NCBI GenBank assembly: GCA_005223375.1
Contig: RXOD01003891.1
Location: 1 to 39,427, forward strand
Source: Amoebophrya sp. AT5.2
Taxonomy: Eukaryota > Sar > Dinophyceae > Syndiniales > Amoebophryaceae
Length of the DNA: 39,427 nt
Reading direction: 5' to 3'
This document shows, piece by piece, positions 1 through 9,844 of the stretch. Both the position numbers and the translations under genes were made by a program. Position 1 is the first letter of the stretch. Each line of letters opens with the position of its first letter. The notes beneath the pieces were generated by a model. That model was not told where the DNA came from and made no database searches. It worked only from the letters and a program-made list of their open reading frames with translations.

Positions 1-309
1 TAAAAATGGATAGTTACGTAGCGGATACAAGTCAACAAGCCTAACCCTTACGATCGACAAGAAGTAAGACGTATAGATCTATTTCTAGCAGGAAAAAATA
101 GTTGAGCTAAAGAGCCGAGAAAGACCGGAGAAATTCGGATTTGAGAGCGAAGACCTTGGATCTTATTTTATAGAGAAACTAAACGCGTTTGGACGCCTCT
201 GACATAAAGTTTCCTGTTTTATAATTGGTTGAAACGACTAGATTCCGTGACGATAGATTTGGAAAAAAGAGAGAACCAGATAGACTACTAAAAAGTACAT
301 GGTGGCGTC
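1..309. other. Left edge, no gene seen
   Basis: AT-rich sequence with frequent stops in all frames. No coding exon, RNA gene or repeat could be supported. It may belong to an intron of the cyclophilin gene or of the minus-strand exon. Confidence 0.5.
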
Positions 310-354
310 GTCGAACCTGATGTGTCATCAGACCTTTGTGGACCTCTCGGTTCG
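310..354 (+). repeat. Left arm of a perfect 45-bp inverted repeat
   Basis: This 45-nt segment is the exact reverse complement of 800-844, with no mismatch over the full length. The arm contains its own small hairpin (TGATG, 3-nt loop, CATCA, near 318-330) and is itself bounded by CGAACC and GGTTCG. The arms are 445 bp apart and bracket a minus-strand coding exon. Length and perfection rule out chance. It could be the terminal repeat of a non-autonomous transposon, or one of two oppositely oriented copies of an intronic element. Confidence 0.95.
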
Positions 355-464
355 ATCGATCGGCTGGTGTTCCACCATCGCATCGCCTTCGAGCTCAAAT
401 CGTATGATATGTGCTCAGATTGAAATTTCAACATAGATATGGTCAAAGTAAAGTAAATAAGTAC

Positions 465-767
465 CTCGGATCTTTTTCCATGGCTTGCATCGCGCCGTCG
501 CCCGAGAGTTTGTACTCCTGTTTTCTGCTGGGGACCGAAAAGGGTCCGCTCGGTGTGTACGCGGCGTGGTTTGGCGCGTTCGTGGAGTCGCAATACGCCT
601 CCACGATCTCGTCCAGGATGTTTAGGATCAGCGGGATGCCGCCCTGCGGGTTCAGTAGTTTCCAGTTCTCCAACGAGTACAATCTCACCCCCTCGGCCAC
701 GTAGTGCCGGTTCAGGCACATGTACGGCGCGAAGATGCGCACGAGGTGGGTCTGGGTCGGGGAGCGA
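465..767 (-). CDS. Isolated minus-strand coding exon between inverted repeats, protein unknown
   Basis: Read on the minus strand, this stretch encodes about 95 residues with strong G/C third positions like the real genes nearby. It begins after an acceptor-like CAG at 752-754 (or AAG at 768-770), includes LVRIFAPYMCLNRHYV and LILNILDEIVEAY, and ends KDP plus AG in phase 2 at a GTACTT donor (464 downward). I do not recognise the family. No continuing exon is visible on the minus strand on either side: 1-309 is AT-rich with no coding signal, and 845-1200 has none either. It is the only apparent minus-strand coding sequence in the window. A captured or inverted gene fragment fits best; an exon of a gene with very long introns remains possible. 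Confidence 0.5.
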
Positions 768-799
768 CTTGATTTTGAAAATTCCGGGTGTGTGATCAG

Positions 800-844
800 C
801 GAACCGAGAGGTCCACAAAGGTCTGATGACACATCAGGTTCGAC
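800..844 (-). repeat. Right arm of the perfect 45-bp inverted repeat
   Basis: Exact reverse complement of 310-354. Identity stops abruptly at both ends of the arm, as expected for a defined element rather than a diffuse palindrome. Confidence 0.95.
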
Positions 845-1224
845 CTCGTCGTGCTCGTCGAACAAGAAGTTCCACCGAGACCGACTTGCTTTTTCTCAGC
901 ACAAGAACTGGCGTCGCGGTCAAGAACAAGATCGAAATTGTTTCAAGTTCTAGTTCAGCACTCTCTCTATACTCTTGTAAATACTTAAGTACCCGCTTTC
1001 TTCTCCAGATCCAGAAAGAAAAACAATGAACATGCACTAGTTGTACTTCGCGTGTTCTGGTGGCCGTCTGGTGACGCTTGCGTGGCCGCGTGCATCAACA
1101 AGTGCATTCTTTTCTTTATAGTACTAAATACAATTTTGAAGGGTCCGCGTGAGCGTGGTTTGTACGTTCTTACTTTTCTTCGTAAAAGTACTTTAATACT
1201 ATATTTCAAAACTCAATCATGCAG
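845..1224. other. Non-coding stretch ending in a splice acceptor
   Basis: No exon with the coding bias of the neighbouring genes is visible. The stretch ends in TGCAG at 1220-1224, which precedes the first recognisable cyclophilin exon in phase 0. The segment is therefore probably the 3' part of an intron whose 5' exon was not found in the window. Confidence 0.45.
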
Positions 1225-2480
1225 GTACACAGGGTAAAGGAGGACTGCTACATACAGTGCGGGGACACAGTAGACGGCTCCGGGATAAACTCGGTTAGCG
1301 CCAGCGGAGAGCCGGTTCCAGACGACTCCTTCAAGTAAGTACTTCTTGTTCCTCTTCGTGAATTTCGTTCACTGCAATGGAGTTTTTCCGTTTGCTTCCA
1401 GAAGCAAGTCCAACCAATCTTCAGATACAAGCATGACGCCGCCGGCCTCCTCGGGATGGTGAAGAGCAAGCTCGATACAAACGGGAGCCAGTTTTACGTC
1501 ACCTTGAAGGAGCTGCCCATGTGCAACGGAAAGACGGTGATTTTTGGGCGGGTGATTTCGGGGATGCGCACCATGTGGAAGATATCAAGGCTGCAGATAA
1601 ACTACTGCGGACGACCAGAGAAGACTGTAGCGATAAGTGCCATGCGACCAGATCTGCTCGACAAAAGCGCACCGGAAGGTAATCGTATATGTTTGTGTTT
1701 CTCTTTTTGAAGCGCGTTCTTAACAAGACACAGTCAGAATGTTTGGGTGACGAGGCTTTCTGCTTCTGGCACACGGACACCAATATCGAAGAAAGATTCG
1801 ATCGCTCACGACTCGACTACAACAGTTAGCGCTCCGAAAGCAGCGCCGGCGCCGCCGGCGCCAGTAGCAGACGCTGGTCCCCCAGGGGAGACGGAGGAGG
1901 AGCGACTCAAACGAGAGGCCGCCGAAGAAGAGGCAGCCGCAACAAAGGTATGATTCCTTCCGTATAAGTACTATAATTATGTGTAGGCGAGGAACGGGAA
2001 CCACGATCACGAAAGCGAATCCTATTTTGAAGTCGCTTCAGCTTGGTCTTCCGTATCCGTATCCACCACGCAAACGCATTGCATTGTGCGATAATATGTT
2101 GTTCCGTTTTTATTTGTACCAGCACGAGTTCAATAGATTTTAGAACAAGAACTTCTGAGAACTAACTCAGTGCTCATCTCACATCACCGACCTCCAGCAA
2201 GCAACGACGTGCATTGACCACACCACAGGTCCAATCCTTGTACCGCGGAAAGCAGGCCCGCGCTAGCACTACTGCCAAGATAGACGCCAAGAAGCAGGCC
2301 GAGGCCGACGCGCAGGCTGCGCAGGCAGAAAAGGAACGGCAAGAGGAGGAGCACGCGGCTACGCGCGTGCAGGCGCTGTATAAAGGCAAGAAGGCCCGCG
2401 CCAAGGTGGACGAGATGAAGAAAGTTACACACGCGAGTACAGACGCAAACGCCGCCAGCGGCAGCGAGGAGCAGTCGTAA
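1225..2480 (+). CDS. Cyclophilin-like domain with C-terminal IQ motifs (5' end missing)
   Basis: Exons are 1225-1334, 1425-1678, 1826-1947 and 2229-2480; phases agree at each junction and all three introns are GT-AG. The first exon gives HRVKEDCYIQCGD and ends DDSFK; the second gives DTNGSQFYVTLKELP and VIFGRVISGM. Together they match the central and C-terminal parts of the cyclophilin fold. The N-terminal strands are absent, so an upstream exon is missing or lies outside the window; an ATG at 1219 would only be a truncated start. The active site is altered: by alignment to cyclophilin A, Arg55 and Gln63 are kept, but Phe60, Ala101, Asn102 and Trp121 are replaced, so isomerase activity is doubtful. 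After an Ala/Pro linker, two IQ-like repeats follow (AATKVQSLYRGKQARA across the last junction, and AATRVQALYKGKKARA), suggesting calmodulin or centrin binding. The third exon start rests on phase only. Confidence 0.75.
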
Positions 2481-3315
2481 TGGCGGGGCGGGAGATGGAG
2501 ACGAACGTTAGCAACAGCTATAAGTTTTATATTGCAAGTGTTCCGTGGAACATCAACTTCTATCGTTCCTCCATTCCCGGTAGCGTTCACTTGAGAGCGG
2601 CGCCTTCGAGCGCTGACTCAAGAACATGATTTTGTCCACTATTCCAGATAGAGAACTCAGCTAGAGCACCTGCTTTGAAACTCACGTTTAAAACCGACAT
2701 TCGATTGATGCAATTTCGATTGATGGACATCTAGTTCTAGATGGCACTTACGCAGTTATGCAGAGTTGAAGAAACGCAGCGGAATCAATTTGACCACGCG
2801 TGGCGAGAAACGAAGTCAAGTGTACAATTTGCCACGGCGGTATCCGAAACTGCTCATGTAGAATGTGAAGGCTCACTAGCAGAGTAAGGCCCCTAGATGG
2901 AGTGGCTCAATCTGTAGTGATTGTGTTCCGGAGTTCGCCTTCTGATCATGAAGCCCTCACCAACGTGGAAAACTTGATCTTGTATTTGCAATCCATCGAG
3001 GCCAGCACTACGAAAATCTTTATCTTATCGGTTTGATCCACAGGCTCGAAAACGTGAACCAGGTCTCGATTGCGTGTTGAGGTGAAGATCATACCAGGAG
3101 CATACTGACACCACCAGTGCCGGTATCCCTTTCCCTTAGGATCCTACTTCGTGAATAATTTTTCAATGCGTGACTCCCCTCAACCACGACTTCTCGACCA
3201 CACAACTCAACCAGATCCTATCACTATCTATGCTTCTGCTACTTCTTGGTACTGGTACTAGTCGGTACTAGACGGGCGCCAGGTCGAGGAATAGAACAGC
3301 AAAAGCCCAGCAAAA
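2481..3315. other. Intergenic region
   Basis: No ORF with coding bias. A 16-nt near-perfect palindrome (CATCTAG, TT, CTAGATG) sits at about 2729-2744, just after two copies of TTCGATTGATG. The segment just before the next gene ends in short CAG acceptor-like sites at 3308-3310. Confidence 0.6.
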
Positions 3316-4674
3316 ATGTCGTACCAGAACGCCAATCTCGGCGGGCGCAACCAGGCGGCTGAGTGGGAGGAGAAGTTTAAGGACGCGGTGTTTTCCGTTT
3401 TCCGGCGGTGGACCGTCATCCAGCTTATCGTCGACCAGGAGTGGGCGGGTCGGCACTCACGCAACCGCGTCAACCAACTCTTGGACGAGCTCTTCGCGGT
3501 TCTTCTCGACCGCAGAAGGGCGCCGCTGACGCTGAAATGTCCCCAACAAGCCGCCCAACAGCAGCAGCAGCAGCAACCGTCAACTACGACCACGGAGTTT
3601 GATGGCAAGGGCAGTGGGCTGACGAACACGAGGGACGCGGAGAAGCTGGCGGAGTTTTTGCGCGTGAAGATGTACGCCCTGTGCGAGACGGAGCTGGAGG
3701 ATGACAGCGACATCGAGATTGCGACGAAGTGCATCCAGCTGCTGGACGGCTGTCGCTTCAAGGACTACTCGCTCGCGGACAAAGAGATCGCGGCGCAAAA
3801 CGATCGAGGCGCAATGAACACTTGTGCTGGTGGGGCGCTGAAGGCGTGCAAATTCCAAGACAACACCATGTATTGTTTATACGCTTTTCGTGCCTTCTTC
3901 ATTGCTAGATTTGTTTGACGCCACCTGGTTCTGATTTGTAAAGACTTTGCTTTCAGTGGTCTGACAGTAGGTTCTTCTTCCACTTCAGTCTCTTCGTTCT
4001 TCTTCAACCGCAACCAATCTGAATGTTGTCATTGTCGAAATTATAAATGGGTGGTGGTATACTACACGTATCTATGCCCTCGCTCCCGCGAATCCCGCAT
4101 GAAGAAGAAAATGTTTTTTGTCCCTAAGCTTCAATTTGATGACGTCTTCAGATACGAGGGCGGTCAGAACAACCATTTGATTCCCCCGGAGCACGGCAGC
4201 ATTGCTAATCTGAACGGCCCTCCCTGTGGTGGTGATGACGATATGGACGTCGACATGGACGCAAATATGGATGACGGTGCTGAAGACGAAGATGAGAACG
4301 ACTACAACGAGGGGCTCATCCAGCATCCAGAGATCAAAGTGGATGATATTTTCAACGACAATAGTGCCGAAAGGTGCGGTTTTCCGCGAAGTTCGACGTT
4401 TTCCGAAGTTCATCGCAACGATCCGACGGTCGCCTCCATTGTCGCGGGAATGGTAGCAGGGCAATCCGTGGCACCCTCATCCGGCGCCGTGAGCACACAC
4501 GAAAGAAAAGGACAGGGCGGTGGATCAACATCACAAAGTATCTATGGAGGAGTGCCGCAGCAAGGAGCCTGCAGGGCGGGAGGCGGAAAAGGAGGTGGCC
4601 AGGGAGCAAGCTGCGCGACCACCTTACCGGTGATCGACGAAGACGGATTCATGAGCGTGGGCAGAAGGAGGTGA
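3316..4674 (+). CDS. TSR2: TSR2-like pre-rRNA processing protein
   Basis: Proposed exons are 3316-3845 and 4152-4674 (350 residues, phase 2 junction). The N-terminal region, about residues 11-60, has the TSR2 pattern: FRRWTVIQLIVDQEWAG, then SRNRVNQLLDELF, corresponding to the WGG segment. The C-terminus ends DEDGFMSVGRRR, like the conserved D-G-W/F-x-x-V basic tail of TSR2, and is preceded by a long acidic stretch as in the family. TSR2 chaperones ribosomal protein eS26 into pre-40S particles in the nucleus and cytosol. A glutamine run (about residues 79-87) and a Ser/Gly-rich insert make it longer than typical homologues (roughly 200 residues). The donor GTGCAA at 3846 is weak, so the internal junction is tentative; the two ends clearly belong to one protein. 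Start ATG follows CAGCAAAA. Confidence 0.78.
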
Positions 4675-5566
4675 AAAAAATGACGCACAGGTCAACGCTG
4701 AAATGCGCAAGACAAGAAACGAGATGAGTTGGATTTTGTCGATGCATGCATTATCAATCGAGTGGTTGTAGCGCCTGCGTTTGCTGCTGCATAGCTCCCG
4801 CTTCCGCTACGTCCGACGCATAATTCTAATTCTTCCGCCCCTAGCGCGGCCTACGTGGTGGTACAGAAAAAGTATTTAGCAAGGACGGTAAAGATGCGCA
4901 ACCCAACCTCGATGTAGCCCTGCATCATTGCTCTTCATCTTGCAGCATGGTGCAGCGACGGTCGATGCTGTTCATTAACCTGCTTGTTTCCAAACCAGTA
5001 CATGCTGACTCCTAGTCCTAGCTTGTTAAGTACAAAAAAGTTATCTAGCAATGGAAAAGTCGCATCGGTCACCCTCGCCCTCGGGGACACGGGCTGCACT
5101 GCATTTGTGTTTGTAGTTCGTGCTTCTTTTTATGCACGAAGAAGATCAAGGTCGTACATCCGTCCTAACAATTGCTGAGGTTGGTCCCACCGAAATTGTG
5201 AAGAAATATATTTTTTTCTTGCGGATCGAAATCGATGGGGATGCGGTCACACAATCCCCAACCAAGGTCAAGGTGTTTCTGTCTTTCTCCTCGTCTAAAG
5301 CCCACACTTAGGCACCAGAGGCATTTGTTTCTACTTAAACTTACAGCAGATGAAACCAAACTCGCTTCCAATCATGTATACTTAATGTTTAAGTTTTGTA
5401 TCGCCCCCTACGTGTACGTCTACTCGTGAGCGTGCACGTGTAGTTCTGGCAGAGAACGTCGACACGACGTACACGTAGTAGCTATTTCTATTGCATTTCC
5501 ACCAATAACCGAAAGTTAGTAGGCTCGAGCTCGTCCGTCGCGAGCGCGACTACCCTCCCAGGAAAC
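4675..5566. other. Intergenic region with a 13-bp inverted repeat
   Basis: No coding exon is supported. A 13-bp perfect inverted repeat (CTACGTGTACGTC at 5408-5420 and its complement at 5466-5478) could form a stem with a 45-nt loop about 90 nt upstream of the SET gene. The region ends in a pyrimidine-rich acceptor-like site. Confidence 0.6.
5548..5561 (+). promoter_or_regulatory. Candidate trans-splice acceptor for the SET gene
   Basis: The sequence CTACCCTCCCAG ends five bases before the ATG at 5567. No upstream coding exon exists to be joined here, so a spliced-leader acceptor is the simplest reading. Inferred, not demonstrated. Confidence 0.4.
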
Positions 5567-6826
5567 ATGGCCGAGTGTCAACCCCATTCGCCTTCCGTAC
5601 CTGAATCTCCCGGGGCAGCCGGATCCGACTGCGACGCGGATCAGGTTTGGAAACGGACCGCATGGCAAATGCACATCGACGACCCGGAGATAAGTGCCGC
5701 GCAGATTGCCGAGAAGCTCGGCAAGTCCACGAAAACAGTCAAGAACTACATCTCGAATGCGAAGAAAAAGCTAGTACAGAACCAGAAGAAGCAGGAGATA
5801 CAGATAGTGAAGATAGGACGAGGCGCTAGTAGCGATGATCCGACGGAGGGTGGAAACAAAATCAACAAAGATAAACGCGCAGAGGCAGACTGCGTCGTCA
5901 CTCCGTGTTACACGATCGCGGAAGTTCCCGGACAGAACAAAGGTCGTGGGCTGATTGCAACGCGGGACATCAAGCGCGGTGAGCTGATTATCGCAGAAAA
6001 GCCAGTGCTGTTTGCACCGGGAACGACTGGCTTCTCTGCGGTTCTCGCGCGCAAGTCATGGGAAGAGAGGCTGCAGCGCGACTTTCTGAGGTTGCCCGCG
6101 GAGAGGCAGCGCGACGTCATGCAGCTGCATGACAAAGCGGCTGGTGCGGGGGGCGCGGACAAAACCACGAAAACCTTAGCGGGAATTTTCGCTACGAACG
6201 GGCTGCCGCAGGGCGTGGGGTCGACCGACGGCGTTTTGTGCCTCACAATTAGCCGCGCCAACCACTCGTGTTGCAACAATGCGTACCACGCGTGGAACGC
6301 GACCGACGGCACCGAGCGTCTGTATGCAGAGGACAACATTGCTTGCGGAGATGAAATCTGCACCAACTACTGCTCAGCTTGGACGCATTCTCGCGCGGAA
6401 CGTCGGGCGGAGCTGCAAGCGAAATTCTACTTTCACTGCATGTGCGCCGAGTGCACCCTGCCCGAGGAGGAAGTCGCGAAACGAGACGCAATTCGCGGGA
6501 AAATTCGCGACCTGGATGAAATCATTCCAACGTACGGCGCAACGAATCCGGCGAAGGGTGTAAGTGCGGTGGAAAAGATGTTCGATCTGTACACGAAGCT
6601 GGGTCAGCCGATCCCCTGGTCCATGGAGCGTCGCGGATCTTACGACGCGTTCCAGTTATCGCTGTCGAGCAGCTCCCAGAAAAACATTATGGCGGCAAAA
6701 CGATGGGCGCGAAGAGCGTGGCTTGCAGGTTGCGTGGCAGAGGGCGAAAAGGCAACCGCGACATTGAAATACAAGCGCTACATGGAAAATCCGATGTCGA
6801 AGCTGGCGGAGCGATTTGGAGGCTGA
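5567..6826 (+). CDS. HTH plus SET-domain lysine methyltransferase
   Basis: Single exon, 419 residues. A SET domain spans roughly residues 113-285: GRGLIATRDIKRGELI at its start, NHSCCNNAYH (the NHSC-x-N cofactor-binding motif, about residue 232), GDEICTNYC with the catalytic-region tyrosine, then the post-SET cysteines CMCAEC (about 290-296). The layout resembles SMYD/SET enzymes that use S-adenosylmethionine to methylate protein lysines, but no MYND zinc finger interrupts the SET domain. Instead the N-terminus carries a helix-turn-helix, residues about 28-66 (PEISAAQIAEKLGKSTKTVK), followed by a basic helix. That suggests DNA or chromatin targeting by inference. The C-terminal 120 residues are helical and unassigned. 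The substrate cannot be predicted. Confidence 0.85.
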   Translation: MAECQPHSPSVPESPGAAGSDCDADQVWKRTAWQMHIDDPEISAAQIAEKLGKSTKTVKNYISNAKKKLVQNQKKQEIQIVKIGRGASSDDPTEGGNKINKDKRAEADCVVTPCYTIAEVPGQNKGRGLIATRDIKRGELIIAEKPVLFAPGTTGFSAVLARKSWEERLQRDFLRLPAERQRDVMQLHDKAAGAGGADKTTKTLAGIFATNGLPQGVGSTDGVLCLTISRANHSCCNNAYHAWNATDGTERLYAEDNIACGDEICTNYCSAWTHSRAERRAELQAKFYFHCMCAECTLPEEEVAKRDAIRGKIRDLDEIIPTYGATNPAKGVSAVEKMFDLYTKLGQPIPWSMERRGSYDAFQLSLSSSSQKNIMAAKRWARRAWLAGCVAEGEKATATLKYKRYMENPMSKLAERFGG

Positions 6827-7600
6827 GATGATCATGATAGAAAATGGACGTGAAGAATAAAGCGCACATGGACGAAGTCGATGTCGAAGACAATCTACTA
6901 TAATAAAAAAATGAAAGAAGCATCATCTTCATCACGAAACGCGGAAGCGGATACGAGAGCATATCAACCGGAGCGGTGCGACTTATTCATATTCTCTACA
7001 TGCATTATGGTTTCTCTGTCTTCTTCCTTTCTTCGTCTGCGCATGCGCAGCAGCAGCACTACATTCGAAGGAGGAATGACAAGAAGAGGTTGTAACTTGT
7101 AAGGATTTCTAATACTGTAAGCACATCGGACACGACAAGAAACTAGGGCAGATGACATGCCTCATCCTCATCCCTGAAGATGGAGAAGGTCCGCAGGATC
7201 ATCTTTATCTGTCCCCGCCCATAGAAGACTCATCCCATTACCATCTTATTTACTGGCTCACGCAATCCGATCCCGAGTGGCGCTATCGCAGGAGGCAGCG
7301 CGTGTTACACCGTGCAGAACGTCGGTGGGCACTTACTGTGGTCACATTTTCTGTTCGTGTTCCCTGCATCGTCGTAAAACGACGAGGAGGAGGCCCTCCA
7401 CATTCATCTGTTTGCTAAACCGTCTGGCTATGAACTACGCGTGACGTGGCTGCGTGTCTTGAGTTATGCGCTCCTCCTTCTCGCCGATCGCCATAGTACA
7501 GTCGTGCAAGTCAGTGCTACACTCAGATGAGCAAAAGCAGGCGCCACAAGTAATATGAATTTGCAATTCTGCGCCAGCACCTGAATATACCGTGCCAAAA
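6827..7600. other. Intergenic region
   Basis: Short ORFs here lack the coding bias of the genes and resemble nothing known. I see no RNA gene or long repeat. The last part is probably the 5' UTR of the methyltransferase gene. Confidence 0.55.
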
Positions 7601-8398
7601 ATGAACGGCAACAAGACCAAGACGCTCGTTCTGCTGTGCAAGCCTCGCTTTCCCTCGAACGTCGGAGGTATCATCCGATCGTGTGCCTTGCTCGGTGCCG
7701 ACGGTCTCATCATCGCGACGGACGAGGAAGAGAAGTTAAGATCTCGGGCCGAACACGTGGGCATGCTGAACCGGCACGAGTACGTCTTGCAGGTGAAGTG
7801 GGTGCCGCTATCCTCCGACCTTTCGACGTTCTGGCATTCCATGGTTACCCGAATACGAGCGAGTGAATACCACATTACGTGCCTGGAGCAGCCGTCCGTG
7901 ATGGCCACACCGGCTGCGTTTTTAGCCGGCGGGGCAGATCGAGCAGGGACGACATGCGATGAAAGAAGAAGAGGCATAGGCGCTGCAAAGTCGTGGAATG
8001 TTGACGCATCCGCGACGACGTCTTGTTCGTCCACAAGTGCGCCGCCCGCTACTACTTCATGTCCGATTCACTTGCTACCTCAGCGACGCGCGCATTGCTT
8101 CGTGTTTGGGTCGGAGGATTCCGGCGTGCCAGAAGAAATGTTGGAGCTGACGGATACGAGGGCGCACGTGCCGCAAACCCGGGAACAAAGCAGCCTCAAC
8201 GTGGCACACACAGTCTCGATTTGCCTGTGGGAGCGAGCCAGGTGGATGGAAAAAGCAGTCGACAGGAGCGCTGCTGCCGGTTGGTCCGCGCCGGAAACAG
8301 CAGCTTCTCTACTGGCAACAACAACAGTAGCAGCTACAACTGGGGTCGAGAAGTGTCCATCGCTATCCATATCCTCCTCCAGAGAAGGTCCAGGCTGA
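7601..8398 (+). CDS. SpoU/TrmH-family RNA 2'-O-ribose methyltransferase
   Basis: Single exon; the ATG at 7601 gives 265 residues (a GTG three codons upstream is ignored). The three SPOUT motifs are present: motif 1 PSNVGGIIRSCALLGADGL (residues about 18-36, with the catalytic-type Arg26), motif 2 FGSEDSGVPEEML (about 168-180) and motif 3 SLNVAHTVSICLWE (about 197-210). These form the knotted S-adenosylmethionine site. The family methylates ribose 2'-OH groups in tRNA or rRNA; which RNA is not readable here. A Ser/Thr/Ala-rich insert of about 60 residues lies between motifs 1 and 2, and the C-terminus beyond motif 3 is low complexity. No targeting peptide is obvious. Confidence 0.88.
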   Translation: MNGNKTKTLVLLCKPRFPSNVGGIIRSCALLGADGLIIATDEEEKLRSRAEHVGMLNRHEYVLQVKWVPLSSDLSTFWHSMVTRIRASEYHITCLEQPSVMATPAAFLAGGADRAGTTCDERRRGIGAAKSWNVDASATTSCSSTSAPPATTSCPIHLLPQRRAHCFVFGSEDSGVPEEMLELTDTRAHVPQTREQSSLNVAHTVSICLWERARWMEKAVDRSAAAGWSAPETAASLLATTTVAATTGVEKCPSLSISSSREGPG

Positions 8399-9844
8399 CC
8401 ATCTTGAGCCGGCGAGAATCAATGAGAAAATCCACCTGCTGCAACAGCAGCACATGCACAAAGCCAAAACATGGCGAACCTCTACTCTACTGATCTTGAT
8501 CATTTGTTGTACTACCTGGCTGCATCAACACAAGTGTTTCTGTTTCTCATTCACGCATTTTCATACACGCTGCACAGAGAAATGCCTTGCTGCGCGTCGC
8601 GGCGTCGATGCGACACCAATATCAGTCGCACGTACGAAAACGAAAACGAAAAGCACGTACACATATTGATATTCTTTCATAAAAAGTATCCTTACATGAT
8701 TTAGGGAGAGGACAAGAGCCATGTCTTCGGCTCCATGCGCTGCACAGTTCAGTGTTCAAATCTTCGAATTAGCGCCCGTACTCGAGGATTCGGTAGCCAT
8801 ATCTATCATAGCCTCTTCCTCGAAGAACTCAGCTAGAACAAGTGGTTTTGAGAGAGCAAATCGACATCGACCTTGACATCTTCGTCTCAAACTCGCCAAA
8901 GAATCGGTCTGCTTGGACTCGTTCCTGCTGTTTCCTCGTGGTGCTGGTGGCGGTGCAACTTTGTCAGCTCAAACAAAGGGCCTCGTGTACGAATCATCTT
9001 CTTGAAAGATGAAGAATTAATTTAGAATGCAATGCCATTCAGCATCAGCACAAGTCATGTTGGCCGGGGCGCCCAGTATTGGAGGGATCCGATTTCCACA
9101 CACAATGTGACGCGCGCACTATTCTGTGTCCCCAGGCCTCTACTGTCCGCGTCCACCCTGGAGGAGACTGCTACTTTTGCATCGACTTCGACTCCGCCGT
9201 GATATATATCAGGACAAGTACCTACTTGTAGCTAGTGCAGGACTCATCCTCATCTTGTTCCCATCTCCATTTTCTTGGTCAGCGTCGCCCCCCATCTGCT
9301 GCAGCAGAGGACTTCGCTCATCCTCATCATTATTTGACACCGCCACACGTCATGTAGAATTGATGGCGTAGGATGAATTTGGAACAACGTCGAAGACTAC
9401 AAATTGGCGTCATTTAGCTTCTTGTTGGAGGCGGCCAATCAGAGAATTATTCTTTCAATTTTACGAGTACGACCCACTTCGAGAACTGGAAAAGCGCTGC
9501 TCCGCATCTAATATTGCCTTGAACAAGGAAGATGAGCTGGTCGAGCGTGGTCTGTGTTACAGCTTCACTGGGGCTCGGGAGTCGTGTCTTCGCCTACACA
9601 ACACGCGTCGATGATATGACGGCGCCTTTTCCAAGAAAAAAGCCGTCACATTTCTTCCAAGAAGCTTGTAGCCCAGGGCAACGAGTAGCCAAAAACGAAC
9701 ACCGGAACTAACCGTAACGTCGGCCGCTGTGGCGCTCCTGTTTCTGACCAGGTCGCGAAGGCAGCTGGAAGTACTTCTTCGTATGCGTACCTGCGGGCGA
9801 GCGCGAATCTGTTTATTCCGCGTCACTTTTGGCCAACAGCATAC
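8399..9844. other. Long intergenic region
   Basis: This 1.4-kb gap is among the longest in the window. Small ORFs occur on both strands but none has conserved motifs, matching coding bias or plausible splice structure. I looked for tRNA-like T-arms (one GTTCAAATC near 8752) but could not fold a complete tRNA. The far end is the presumed 5' UTR or outron of the hydrolase gene. Confidence 0.55.
9824..9839 (+). promoter_or_regulatory. Candidate trans-splice acceptor for the hydrolase gene
   Basis: CACTTTTGGCCAACAG ends five bases before the ATG at 9845. The position matches acceptor-like sites before other genes in this window. Inferred. Confidence 0.3.

Noticed and set aside
800..850. tRNA-like GGTTCGAC in the inverted repeat
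   Set aside because: The flanking bases do not pair as a T-stem, and the sequence is explained by the 45-bp inverted repeat.
8738..8780. Possible tRNA T-arm (GTTCAAATC)
   Set aside because: No acceptor stem, anticodon arm or D-arm could be placed around it.
2653..8837. Shared 13-mer GAACTCAGCTAGA at 2653 and 8825
   Set aside because: A 13-base match between two places in 39 kb is expected by chance, and similarity fades quickly outside it.
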